DNA of 22,474 nucleotides from Kaftiobacterium sp035693805 (GTDB taxonomy: Bacteria; Sysuimicrobiota; Sysuimicrobiia; Sysuimicrobiales; Kaftiobacteriaceae), in the NCBI GenBank assembly GCA_035693805.1, contig DASSGA010000100.1, positions 1-22,474 on the forward strand, given 5' to 3'. How positions within the stretch are numbered: the stretch's first letter is position 1; each line of letters starts with the position of its first letter. A program made the position numbers and the translations under genes. Shown piece after piece: positions 15,217 to 22,150 of this stretch. Below the pieces are notes generated by a model. That model did not search any database. It saw only the letters and a list, made by a program, of their open reading frames with translations, and was not told the DNA's origin.

Positions 15217-15678
15217 ATGGAAGCGTTCGTGATCCCGCTCGCGGAGTCGCTGGACCGGCTGCACGACGACATCTACCAGGCGGTTGAGCCGCTCTCGGAC
15301 GGCGAGATCAACTGGAAGCACCCGAGCCTCTCGAATACGCTCGGGATCCTCCTGCGGCATGTCGCCGGCTCGGAACGCTACTGGATCGTGCAGGTGGTTG
15401 GTGGCCGCGAGGTCCCCCGGAACCGGGACGCGGAATTCGAGCACGAGCCTCTGACGAAGGCTCCCCTCGTGGCCGACCTGCGTCGGGCGCAGCGGGAGGT
15501 GCAGGATGTGCTCGCCCGCTTGACCTCCGCCGACCTGTCGCGTGCCGTGGACGTGCCGTTCCGGGGAAGCACCCGCAGCGTCACGCGGCAATGGGCGCTG
15601 CTGCACTCCATGGCGCACACCGCCTACCACCTGGGACAGATGCAGTTGTTCAAGAAGATGGCCGCCGGGGCGCGCTAG
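15217..15678 (+). CDS. DinB-family (four-helix bundle) putative metal-dependent protein
   Basis: This 153-residue protein matches the DinB/YfiT-like fold, a four-helix bundle with a three-histidine metal site. His48 lies in LLRHVAGSERYW, and His134 and His138 in HSMAHTAYHLGQ, at the expected positions. The ATG at 15217 follows CGGAGG. Family members include thiol S-transferases (bacillithiol- or mycothiol-dependent) and many of unknown role; the name comes from a damage-inducible Bacillus gene and does not imply DNA repair. It ends four bases before the convergent gene at 15683-16870. A second member of the family begins at 22140. The function here is unknown. Confidence 0.85.
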   Translation: MEAFVIPLAESLDRLHDDIYQAVEPLSDGEINWKHPSLSNTLGILLRHVAGSERYWIVQVVGGREVPRNRDAEFEHEPLTKAPLVADLRRAQREVQDVLARLTSADLSRAVDVPFRGSTRSVTRQWALLHSMAHTAYHLGQMQLFKKMAAGAR

Positions 15679-15682
15679 CCGG

Positions 15683-16870
15683 TTACTTCTCGAGGGCGGC
15701 CGCGTCGTAGGTGTTGGCAGGGCTCCAGAGATACCATCCGGACGATCCTCCGGTATCGTAGACGGCCTGGATCTGCTCGCGGACGGCCGAAGGCGGATAG
15801 GGCGCCCCGAGGTCGAAAGCCTGCAGCCAAGGACGCAGCCGGGCCAGCGTGACTCCAGCCTGCGGGCCTGCCTCGCCCGGCTGCGAGGTTGTCGTGAAGG
15901 TCTCCATTAATCGCGCGAAGCGGTCGCGCTTCGCCTCCGCCAGCATGAGAGAGTAGCGCACGACCTCGTACGGATGCGCCGCGGGGTTCTTGAAGGTGAG
16001 GAAGCCGCGCGAGTAGTGCGACGGGTAGACCATGGGCGAGACGTAGTCGAAGTAGAGCAGGGCGTCCTCCAGGATCTGCCCGATCCCGAGGTCCCCGACC
16101 GCCACCGTCACGAGCCCGAAGAGGTCTGCGGAGAGCACCGCGCCCGTCGGCCGCAGCGCCGAGGTCACGTACTCGAAGAACTGCTGGATCGTATGCCGCC
16201 GGCTCCCCCCCTGCTCATCGAAGAACGGATACCGCAGGCCGTCCAGGTTCCCGTCCGAGGGGAAGCGGATGTAGTCGAAGTTCAGCTCGTCCACGCCCGC
16301 CGCGGCCGCTTCCCGGCCTACTTCGACCAGATACGCCCAGACCTCGCGGGAGGCGGGGTCCACCCAGCCCAGCCCCTGGTTGTCCCGCCACACGGCCCCG
16401 TTCGCATCCCGGACCGCCAGGTCGGAGCGAGCCTTCGAGAGGTGATGATCCTGGAAGGCCGCGATGCGCACGATGACGTAGATGCCCCGGTCGTGGAAGC
16501 GCCGGACGAGCGCGGCGAGATCCAGCCGGGACTGCTCGGAGCGCATCCCTCCGATGATGGGGTTGCCCGTGCGGAAGACGACGGTTCCGGTGTAGTCCTT
16601 CAGGTCGATGACGACGCCGTTGAGCTCGGTACCCTCGATGAGCTCGAGGGCCCGGGTCACGCGCGAGGGGGTCGCCGCGCTCCATGAGGTTAGATAGATG
16701 GCCTTGATGACCTCGGGCCGCACGGGGCGGGGCGGAATCGGAGCCTCATCAGCAGCCGCCGGCGCGTGTTCCTGGCTGCTCGCCGGTTCCGGCCCGCTGG
16801 AGATCCATGGGCCGAGGGCGGCGACGGCGACGAGGGCGATGGCAACGCCGGCGGTCAGGACGCGTGGCAC
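15683..16870 (-). CDS. Exported glycoside hydrolase-like protein (DUF4015/GHL type)
   Basis: This 395-residue protein starts at a GTG at 16870 behind GGGAGAG. It has an N-terminal hydrophobic segment (4-24: signal peptide or anchor), a Pro/Ala-rich linker to about 52, and then a TIM-barrel-like domain of the putative glycosyl hydrolase group. Landmarks are AIYLTSWSA at 57-65, GVVIDLKDYTG at 85-95, the catalytic-type ELNFDYIRFPS at 195-205 with Glu195 and Asp199, LSADLFG at 246-252, SPMVYPSHY at 278-286 and GWYLWSPANTY at 378-388. The length suits an intact family member. The natural polysaccharide substrate of this group is not established. It is the last gene of the minus-strand run and lies 42 bases after the cupredoxin gene. 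Confidence 0.82.
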   Translation of the reverse strand: MPRVLTAGVAIALVAVAALGPWISSGPEPASSQEHAPAAADEAPIPPRPVRPEVIKAIYLTSWSAATPSRVTRALELIEGTELNGVVIDLKDYTGTVVFRTGNPIIGGMRSEQSRLDLAALVRRFHDRGIYVIVRIAAFQDHHLSKARSDLAVRDANGAVWRDNQGLGWVDPASREVWAYLVEVGREAAAAGVDELNFDYIRFPSDGNLDGLRYPFFDEQGGSRRHTIQQFFEYVTSALRPTGAVLSADLFGLVTVAVGDLGIGQILEDALLYFDYVSPMVYPSHYSRGFLTFKNPAAHPYEVVRYSLMLAEAKRDRFARLMETFTTTSQPGEAGPQAGVTLARLRPWLQAFDLGAPYPPSAVREQIQAVYDTGGSSGWYLWSPANTYDAAALEK

Positions 16871-16912
16871 ATCTCTCCCGTGCCCGCGCCCCGACCGCCT
16901 AGACTTCAGACG

Positions 16913-17905
16913 TTATTGGACAATGACGACGCCTTTCATCCCGTACGGAGCGTGCGTGATGCACCAATACTCGTACCGGCCGGCCTTGAGAAAGGTCAGG
17001 CTGTAGCTCTTCGGGAGATTCGCCGGCGCCATCGGGGGATACAGGATGCCCGAATTCACGTAGCCGGTGCCGTCGTAGTTCCGGTGGGCTGTCGGTATCG
17101 CCGCGAGCGGGTTGACCAGGACCTTCGGCGGTCCCTGCGCCTGGGGTTGCACGACCTCGAAGCCGGGAGGCTTCTTGCCGCCCGTAAAGGTGACCGTGTG
17201 GATCTCGAACGGATCCTGCATGGTCCACGTCACGGTCGTGCCCACGGGGATCCGGAGCGGCTCGCGTGTGAAGCGGAATATGGAGGCCCCCGTCCGGAGA
17301 TCACCGATCAGGGGGACGACGACGTCACCGCCCCGGCGGGACACCCTGTGTTTCTTCCAGAGGGATTGGCCCCCGGCGATCGCCGCCGCCTGCTGCCGGC
17401 GGGCCTGCTGGGCGACGGCCGCCGGCGAGGCAGTGACCTTGTCTTTGACCACGACCGTGCCGCCCATCCCCGGGCCATGGACGACGCAAACGTACCGGTA
17501 CGTGCCGGGTTTGGTGAAGGTGAGCGCGTAGGAGAACGGCTTGGCGGGGTCGAGCGGGAGGCCGGAGTTCACATAACCCGTGCCCGCGTACGCTCGCCCC
17601 CCGGCGGGGAAGACGACCTGTGGATTGAACACCAGCGACGTGCCCTCGGGACGCACGAGGGATGGCATCGGCGTCCCACCGAGGAACGCGACGTTGTGGA
17701 AGCCCTCGAACTGCCACGTCACCGTGTCGCCGACCGCCACATCGATGGAGCGCGGAAAGAAAGCGTTCAAGAACACGGCCATGTCCTTCGTCACGCCTCC
17801 GGCGATGACGGTCCAGGACCGCCCCCCCGCGCCCCGGGCGGGAACGACCGGCAGCGAGAGGAGTAGCAGCACGATACAGACGAGCACAGCCATGCTTCGA
17901 TTCAC
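16913..17905 (-). CDS. Exported protein with two cupredoxin domains
   Basis: The GTG at 17905 sits six bases after a consensus AGGAGG, so I keep it over the ATG four codons later; the protein has 330 residues. A signal peptide ends near residue 25 (VPARGA). Two plastocyanin/azurin-like domains follow. In the first (about 28-155) the type 1 copper ligands are His70, Cys140, His143 and Met147. In the second (about 192-330) they are His236, Cys315, His318 and Met323. GTGYVNSG occurs in both domains (108-115 and 279-286), showing an internal duplication. The CxxH-to-Met gap is longer than in amicyanin by one residue in the first domain and two in the second. An Ala/Gln-rich helix (about 159-180) links them. 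With the SCO1 gene just upstream, a role in periplasmic electron transfer or copper handling is likely. Confidence 0.86.
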   Translation of the reverse strand: MNRSMAVLVCIVLLLLSLPVVPARGAGGRSWTVIAGGVTKDMAVFLNAFFPRSIDVAVGDTVTWQFEGFHNVAFLGGTPMPSLVRPEGTSLVFNPQVVFPAGGRAYAGTGYVNSGLPLDPAKPFSYALTFTKPGTYRYVCVVHGPGMGGTVVVKDKVTASPAAVAQQARRQQAAAIAGGQSLWKKHRVSRRGGDVVVPLIGDLRTGASIFRFTREPLRIPVGTTVTWTMQDPFEIHTVTFTGGKKPPGFEVVQPQAQGPPKVLVNPLAAIPTAHRNYDGTGYVNSGILYPPMAPANLPKSYSLTFLKAGRYEYWCITHAPYGMKGVVIVQ

Positions 17906-17962
17906 GACATTCCTCCTCGTAACGATGTCACAGGCTGCCTACTGTATCCCAACCTCCTCTCG

Positions 17963-18535
17963 CTAGCGCAGGTGCTCGAGATCGGAGAACACGTCGTTGG
18001 GGTCCGGATTCGCCCCATAGGCTCCCAGGACGATCCCCCGGCGGTCGATGACGAAGGTCGGCAGGGTGTGCTCCTGCAATCCGCCGCGGGCCGCGCGGAC
18101 CTCGATCCCGTACGCCTTCAGCACGCCACGGACCCGGGCCGCCGGTCCGCTGAGGAAGTACCAGCCCGGGACATCGGCCTTGAAGCGCCGCGCATATTCC
18201 ACCAGCACGCCCGGCGTGTCGTGCCGGGGGTCGGTCGTGACCGTGAGGAAGACGGCATCCCGCTCCCACCAGCCTCGTGCCCTGGCCGCCCGCTGGACGC
18301 GGGCCAGGGAGGCGGTCGTGAGGGGGCAGACGTCGGGGCAGCGCGTGTAGATGAAGGTCAACAGCACCAGGCGCCCGCGGAAGGCGCTCAGGCGCACGGG
18401 CCGGTTGTGCTGATCGGTGAGCGATACCTCAGGCGCCGCGGTGCCGATGACGGAGAAGGGAGCCTCCGCGTCGACGCGCGGCGGCACAGCCATCGCGAGA
18501 GCGGTGCAGACCAGGATGAACGTGAGTCGGATCAT
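17963..18535 (-). CDS. SCO1/SenC-family copper chaperone / thioredoxin-fold protein
   Basis: This 190-residue exported or membrane-anchored thioredoxin-like protein has a signal segment at 1-24 ending in VDA. The CxxxC copper motif CPDVC at 66-70 (Cys66, Cys70) and the conserved His156 in EHTLPTFVID make up the SCO1 copper site. TVTTDPRHDTP at 98-108 is a further family mark. SCO1 proteins deliver copper to the CuA site of cytochrome c oxidase or act as thiol oxidoreductases; no oxidase genes are in the window. It is followed on the same strand, 57 bases later, by the two-domain cupredoxin, which may be its client. The ATG at 18535 has only a weak ribosome site. Confidence 0.92.
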   Translation of the reverse strand: MIRLTFILVCTALAMAVPPRVDAEAPFSVIGTAAPEVSLTDQHNRPVRLSAFRGRLVLLTFIYTRCPDVCPLTTASLARVQRAARARGWWERDAVFLTVTTDPRHDTPGVLVEYARRFKADVPGWYFLSGPAARVRGVLKAYGIEVRAARGGLQEHTLPTFVIDRRGIVLGAYGANPDPNDVFSDLEHLR

Positions 18536-18619
18536 CGCCCCACAGGAAAACGGGGCTCTTAGTTCCGCGGGATACCGGAGTTTCCTGCTCCGCTTTCTCC
18601 AGAAATGTGAAGGCGGCCG

Positions 18620-19156
18620 CTACGGGCGGAACGTCTGGATGATCTGCTGCAGCAGGCCGACTTCGCGCTGCAGCTGGCTGGACCGCGTTGCGGTCGTGCC
18701 CGTGATGACATACGCTCGGGCGCTCGCGACCAGGTACAGCTGCATCTGGTACAGCTCGAGCCCGTCGTTCCGCTTCCAGGTGTAATAGCGGAGGATCGCC
18801 GGTCTTCCACCGATCACCGTGCGGTCGGTCCGCAGGCGCTGATAGCCGCTGAACAGCAGGCCCAGGCGGGACTCGCTCACGGCCTCGAACTGCTCGACCG
18901 TCATGTCGGCCGGGACGCGGTCGGTCGTCACGTTGACGTTGAGGCGGAGGTCCGCCACGCCCGCCGGAGGGGGCCCCATGACCATGAACGCGATGGGTCC
19001 GTCCTCGCTGCTCACCTTCCACCCGTCAGGGTAGGCGAGCGAGAATCCCAGCGCGGGGTGGGTGAAGGTGCTCCAGCCGGCCTGGCCGGCGGAGGCACCG
19101 CTGAGGGTCAGGACCACCATCGCGGCAGTGACCACCGTGCTGATCCAGCCTCGCAT
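18620..19156 (-). CDS. Exported protein, PsbP/DUF1795-like
   Basis: I chose the ATG at 19156, behind GGGGAGGGAT; an upstream in-frame ATG at 19192 gives a hydrophilic head and no good ribosome site. The 178-residue protein has a signal peptide to about residue 23 (GASA). The mature part has HPALGFSLAYPDGWKV at 33-48 and a C-terminal LVASARAYVITGTT stretch, the pattern of small secreted PsbP/DcrB-like (DUF1795) proteins, in which a beta-sheet domain follows a phrase like GFSxxYPxGW. No cysteine or catalytic motif is seen, and function is unknown. It is 84 bases before SCO1 on the same strand and may share its transcript. Confidence 0.65.
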   Translation of the reverse strand: MRGWISTVVTAAMVVLTLSGASAGQAGWSTFTHPALGFSLAYPDGWKVSSEDGPIAFMVMGPPPAGVADLRLNVNVTTDRVPADMTVEQFEAVSESRLGLLFSGYQRLRTDRTVIGGRPAILRYYTWKRNDGLELYQMQLYLVASARAYVITGTTATRSSQLQREVGLLQQIIQTFRP

Positions 19157-19229
19157 CGTCGATCCCTCCCCTCTGTCTGGAGGGTGCCGCACGCGGGAGG
19201 CCTTTAGACCTGTACGCGGGCCGGGGTGC

Positions 19230-20201
19230 TCAGCGCGCCGCCAGGCGTGTCCGGCGGACCAGATCGGCTGCGGCGATGATCGCCGCCGCCATGCTGTCCG
19301 CCCGGGCCCGGCCCTGTCCTGCGATGTCGAAGGCCGTGCCGTGATCCACCGAGGTCCGGATGAACGGCAGCCCCAGCGTCACGCTCACCGTCCCGTGGAA
19401 GTCCAGCGTCTTGGCGGCGATGTGCCCCTGATCGTGGAAGAGGGACAGCACGCCGTCATACCGCCCCTCGAGCGCCTGCGCGAACACGGAATCGGCTGGC
19501 ACGGGTCCTGAGACGTCGAGCCCCCGCTCGCGCGCCTCGGCCACGGCCGGCGCGATCTCCTCGCGATCCTCCATCCCCAGCGCTCCACCCTCTCCGGCGT
19601 GGGGGTTGAGCGCGGCGACGGCGATGCGCGGGCGCGCGAACCCCAGCCGAACCAGCTCGGCGGCGATCCGCGGGAGCATCTCCAGGATTCGCGCGCGGGT
19701 GACGCGCGCGATCGCCTCGCGCAGCGACAGATGCCGTGTCAGGAAGAAGATGCGCAGCCCCCGGACCTGGAACATCGTGAGGGGGTCGGCCACGCCGGTC
19801 AGCGCGCCGAGGAGTTCCGTGTGCCCGGGGTGCGGATAGCCCGCGGCCCACAACGCTTCCTTGTTCAGCGGGGCGGTCGCGATCGCATCCACGCGCCCGG
19901 CCTGAGCCTCATGCACGGCCCGCTCGACGTACTGCCCCGCCGCCCGCCCGGCCTCAGGCTGGATCGCGCCCCAGCGCAGCCCCGCGGGCACGTTGCCCAG
20001 GTCGATCAGGCCGGCGTCCTCGCCGAAGCGCAGCCGCACGCCGGTGACCTCCATGGCGCGCTCGAGGATCCCCCGGTCGCCCACCACGACGACGCTCGCC
20101 GCCCGGCGCACGGGCTCCTCGACGAGCGCGCGGACGACGATCTCAGGTCCGATGCCGGCCGGATCGCCGATCGTGACCGCGACGGTGGGGCGGTCGCTCA
20201 T
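19230..20201 (-). CDS. pdxA: PdxA-family 4-phospho-hydroxyacid dehydrogenase
   Basis: This complete 323-residue member of the PdxA family has the GDPAGIGPE start motif at 12-20, the substrate-binding PGHTELLG at 125-132, and the three metal ligands His157 (TRHLSL), His201 (NPHAGEGG) and His256 (HDQGH). Their 44/55 spacing is close to that in the E. coli enzyme. PdxA oxidises and decarboxylates 4-phosphohydroxy-L-threonine in pyridoxal phosphate synthesis; PdxA2 relatives act on 4-phospho-D-threonate or erythronate. The segment after the last ligand reads GHIAAKTLDF, unlike the LPVLKY of E. coli PdxA, so PdxA2-type use is possible. No pdxJ or DUF1537 kinase is nearby to decide. It is divergent from the cyclase-like gene at 20271. 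With the fragment at 1-109 this makes two family members in 22 kb. Confidence 0.88.
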   Translation of the reverse strand: MSDRPTVAVTIGDPAGIGPEIVVRALVEEPVRRAASVVVVGDRGILERAMEVTGVRLRFGEDAGLIDLGNVPAGLRWGAIQPEAGRAAGQYVERAVHEAQAGRVDAIATAPLNKEALWAAGYPHPGHTELLGALTGVADPLTMFQVRGLRIFFLTRHLSLREAIARVTRARILEMLPRIAAELVRLGFARPRIAVAALNPHAGEGGALGMEDREEIAPAVAEARERGLDVSGPVPADSVFAQALEGRYDGVLSLFHDQGHIAAKTLDFHGTVSVTLGLPFIRTSVDHGTAFDIAGQGRARADSMAAAIIAAADLVRRTRLAAR

Positions 20202-20270
20202 ATGGGGACTGTTCCCGTCCCCGCGGGCAGGGGCCTTCCCGGGAACCGTGGAACCGAATCAGCCACGACG
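20202..20270. promoter_or_regulatory. Divergent region between pdxA and the cyclase-like gene
   Basis: These 69 bases separate two divergent starts and must contain both promoters unless one overlaps coding sequence. No good -10/-35 pair, T-run or palindrome was found. The sequence is GC-rich except for a short GAATCAGCC stretch. An in-frame ATG at 20202 could extend the downstream protein by 23 residues. Confidence 0.3.
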
Positions 20271-21341
20271 ATGGCCACTGTTCGGCGGGGCTGCCTTGCC
20301 ATCGGAGACATCACCGGCTACACGAAGTACCTGGCCGGGGTGGAGCTCGAGCACTCCCAGGACGTGCTGTCGGATCTCCTGAACGTCCTCGCCGGGCAGA
20401 TGCGGGGGCTGCTGCACCTGGCCAAGCTGGAGGGCGACGCCGTCTTCTGCTACGACCACGACGACGGCGGCGCGGACGGCTCCACGCTGCTCGCGATGCT
20501 CGAATCGTGCTACGTGGCGTTCGTGCGCCGGCGGCAGACGATCGACCGCCACACGACCTGCGAGTGCAACGCCTGCCGGCTCATCCCCACCCTCGACCTG
20601 AAGTTCCTCGTGCACCACGGCGAGTTCGTCCTGCACGACGTCGCGGGCAGCCGCGAGCTCATGGGGCGGGACGTGATCCTCGTGCACCGCATGCTGAAGA
20701 GCACCTTCACGCAGCGCAGCGGCGTTCGCGGGTACGCGATGCTCACCGAAGCCTGCCTGCGGCGGTTCGGCCTGGATCCAGAGGCCCTCGGCATGACCGC
20801 GCATATCGAGGCCTATGAGGACGTCGGCGAGGTCGCCGCGCACGTGCTCAACCTCGAGGAGCGCTGGAAGCGCGACCAGGAACACCACGCCGTCCACGTG
20901 GCCGAGGGGCAGGGGGTCACGATGCTCGACGCGGACCTCCCCGCCCCGCCCGCTCGTGTCTGGCATCTCCTGACCGCGCCCAGCCAGCGGATGCGCTGGC
21001 AGCCGTTCACCGAGCGCGTGGACGAGTTCACGCAGGGCGCCCGCGGCCTCGGGACGACCAACCACTGCGTGCACGGAGATGCCTCCGTCGTGGAGGAGGA
21101 GATCCTGGACTGGCGGCCCTTCCGGTACTTCAGTCACCGTGGGAAGGGCGAGTTCGGTGTCGCCCTGTTCACCACGGAGCTCACCGCGATCGAGGACGGC
21201 GCCGCCACGCGCGTCTCATGGCGCATCCTTCCTGACGGCGGCGAGGCGGGGCTCGCCGCGTTCCGCCCCATAATCCCCGAGCTGCAGCAGTGGTTCCGCG
21301 CGTCGGTCGAGGCGATGACGGGACTCCTGCGCGATGCCTGA
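20271..21341 (+). CDS. DUF2652 (class III cyclase-like) domain fused to an SRPBCC domain
   Basis: This 356-residue protein has two domains. Residues 5-200 match DUF2652, a relative of class III nucleotide cyclases: IGDITGYTKYL at 11-21 carries Asp13 and KLEGDAVFCY at 52-61 carries Asp56, the two metal-binding aspartates of cyclases. CECNAC at 97-102, HHGE at 115-118 and GRDVILVHRMLK at 132-143 are DUF2652-type features. Residues 216-353 form an SRPBCC (START/Bet v1-like) ligand-binding fold, with PAPPARVWHLLTAP at 224-237. A cyclase-like domain joined to a hydrophobic-ligand pocket suggests a sensor, but cyclase activity is unproven because the base-recognition and transition-state residues are not identifiable. 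The start at 20271 is chosen from the domain boundary; the ribosome site is poor. Its stop overlaps the next gene by eight bases. Confidence 0.8.
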   Translation: MATVRRGCLAIGDITGYTKYLAGVELEHSQDVLSDLLNVLAGQMRGLLHLAKLEGDAVFCYDHDDGGADGSTLLAMLESCYVAFVRRRQTIDRHTTCECNACRLIPTLDLKFLVHHGEFVLHDVAGSRELMGRDVILVHRMLKSTFTQRSGVRGYAMLTEACLRRFGLDPEALGMTAHIEAYEDVGEVAAHVLNLEERWKRDQEHHAVHVAEGQGVTMLDADLPAPPARVWHLLTAPSQRMRWQPFTERVDEFTQGARGLGTTNHCVHGDASVVEEEILDWRPFRYFSHRGKGEFGVALFTTELTAIEDGAATRVSWRILPDGGEAGLAAFRPIIPELQQWFRASVEAMTGLLRDA

Positions 21342-21774
21342 CGCGAAGGCGGAGGAGATCGTCGCCTTCGGCCGGCGGTTCGCCCTCGCCGTCGAGGGAC
21401 CGGACGCCGATCGCCGCTTCAGCGCGACGATCCGCGAGATCGCCACGGGACGGGCCCTCACCCGCGCCCCCGTGCGGGGGCGCAGCGCCGCCGACGCCCG
21501 CGACCGGGCCCTCGAGGTCATGCACAATCTGCTCGGGATCGAGCGCCTGCAGGAGATCATCATGGACGTGGCGCGGGAGCTCGCCCCAGGGGCGGAGGTC
21601 GACGTCGTCGAGGACGCCCGCGCGATCCACGCCGGCCTCACGGGAGGGTGGGAGCTGACCGAGCCCTTCGCGATTCCCCGCGATGAGGTGTACGATCCGG
21701 ACTTCGATCCGGACAGCGCACGGGAGCTCATCCGCGAACACTTCGCCGCCCACCTCCGCCGCGCCGGGGCCTGA
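21334..21774 (+). CDS. Hypothetical protein coupled to the cyclase-like gene
   Basis: This 146-residue soluble protein is not recognised. It begins at an ATG inside the end of the upstream gene (eight-base overlap), so it is almost certainly co-translated with it. Visible features are a basic N-terminal half with AFGRRFALAVEGPDADRRF, an alpha-helical centre (ALEVMHNLLGIERLQEIIMD at about 66-85) and an acidic segment with DPDFDPDSARELIREHF near the C-terminus. It has no signal peptide, membrane helix or cysteine. A role as partner of the DUF2652-SRPBCC protein is suggested only by coupling. The 157 bases after it (21775-21931) contain no gene apart from a 9-base direct repeat, GTGACATCC/GTGACGTCC at 21842 and 21856, and a palindrome. 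Confidence 0.7.
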   Translation: MPDAKAEEIVAFGRRFALAVEGPDADRRFSATIREIATGRALTRAPVRGRSAADARDRALEVMHNLLGIERLQEIIMDVARELAPGAEVDVVEDARAIHAGLTGGWELTEPFAIPRDEVYDPDFDPDSARELIREHFAAHLRRAGA

Positions 21775-21900
21775 AACCTCCGCTATCACCGCATGGATCT
21801 CCTCACCCGAGCCGCCACCATCCAGGCGGTCTGTGATTTGCGTGACATCCGGCCTGTGACGTCCTTCGTCGCCTCCTTCCGCCTCCGTCCCTACAGTGAG

Positions 21901-21913
21901 TAATCAGTGATTA
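21901..21913. promoter_or_regulatory. Palindrome before the small-protein gene, possible operator
   Basis: TAATCAGTGATTA is a perfect 6-base inverted repeat around one base, 18 bases before the ATG at 21932 and immediately before its ribosome site. It is one of the few AT-rich spots in the window. Such short TAATCA/TGATTA palindromes resemble sites of dimeric winged-helix regulators (MarR-like), but no matching regulator is in view. It lies where it could block transcription or translation initiation. Confidence 0.4.
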
Positions 21914-21931
21914 AGCATGGAGGTGGACGTG

Positions 21932-22150
21932 ATGCGGAACGCGATAGCCTACGAGCGGTCCGGTGGGGCGCGCAGCGGCGGGGGTGAGGCCTCAGCCGCT
22001 CGTTCCTGGGCACCACTGTCGGGGATACGCAAATTCATGGCGGCGGTCGTGGAAGAAATCCTGCGCATCCCCGACTACATCGACCAGGCGGAGGCGCTGC
22101 GGCAGGGGCTGCGGCGCGCGCACTCGAACAGGCGAGAGCGTGACGGGTGA
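21932..22150 (+). CDS. Small hypothetical protein, 72 residues
   Basis: The ATG at 21932 is preceded at ideal distance by GGAGGTGG (21919-21926), the best ribosome site in the window; an in-frame ATG at 21917 overlaps that site and is rejected. The protein has a Gly/Ser/Ala-rich, probably disordered first 33 residues (RSGGARSGGGEASAARS), then an amphipathic helical part, KFMAAVVEEILRIPDYIDQA, and a basic tail. It is not recognised. It overlaps the following DinB-like gene by 11 bases, so both are probably made from one message. The strong ribosome site and coupling argue that it is a real gene. Confidence 0.6.
   Translation: MRNAIAYERSGGARSGGGEASAARSWAPLSGIRKFMAAVVEEILRIPDYIDQAEALRQGLRRAHSNRRERDG

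Noticed and set aside
16766..17866. Plus-strand open frame of 366 codons opposite the cupredoxin and GHL genes
   Set aside because: No recognisable motif, and it spans two well-supported minus-strand genes and the gap between them.
18536..18619. Possible terminator hairpin CGGAG-TTTCCTG-CTCCG between SCO1 and the PsbP-like gene
   Set aside because: The stem is only five bases and no T-run follows on the minus strand, so it is not distinguishable from chance.
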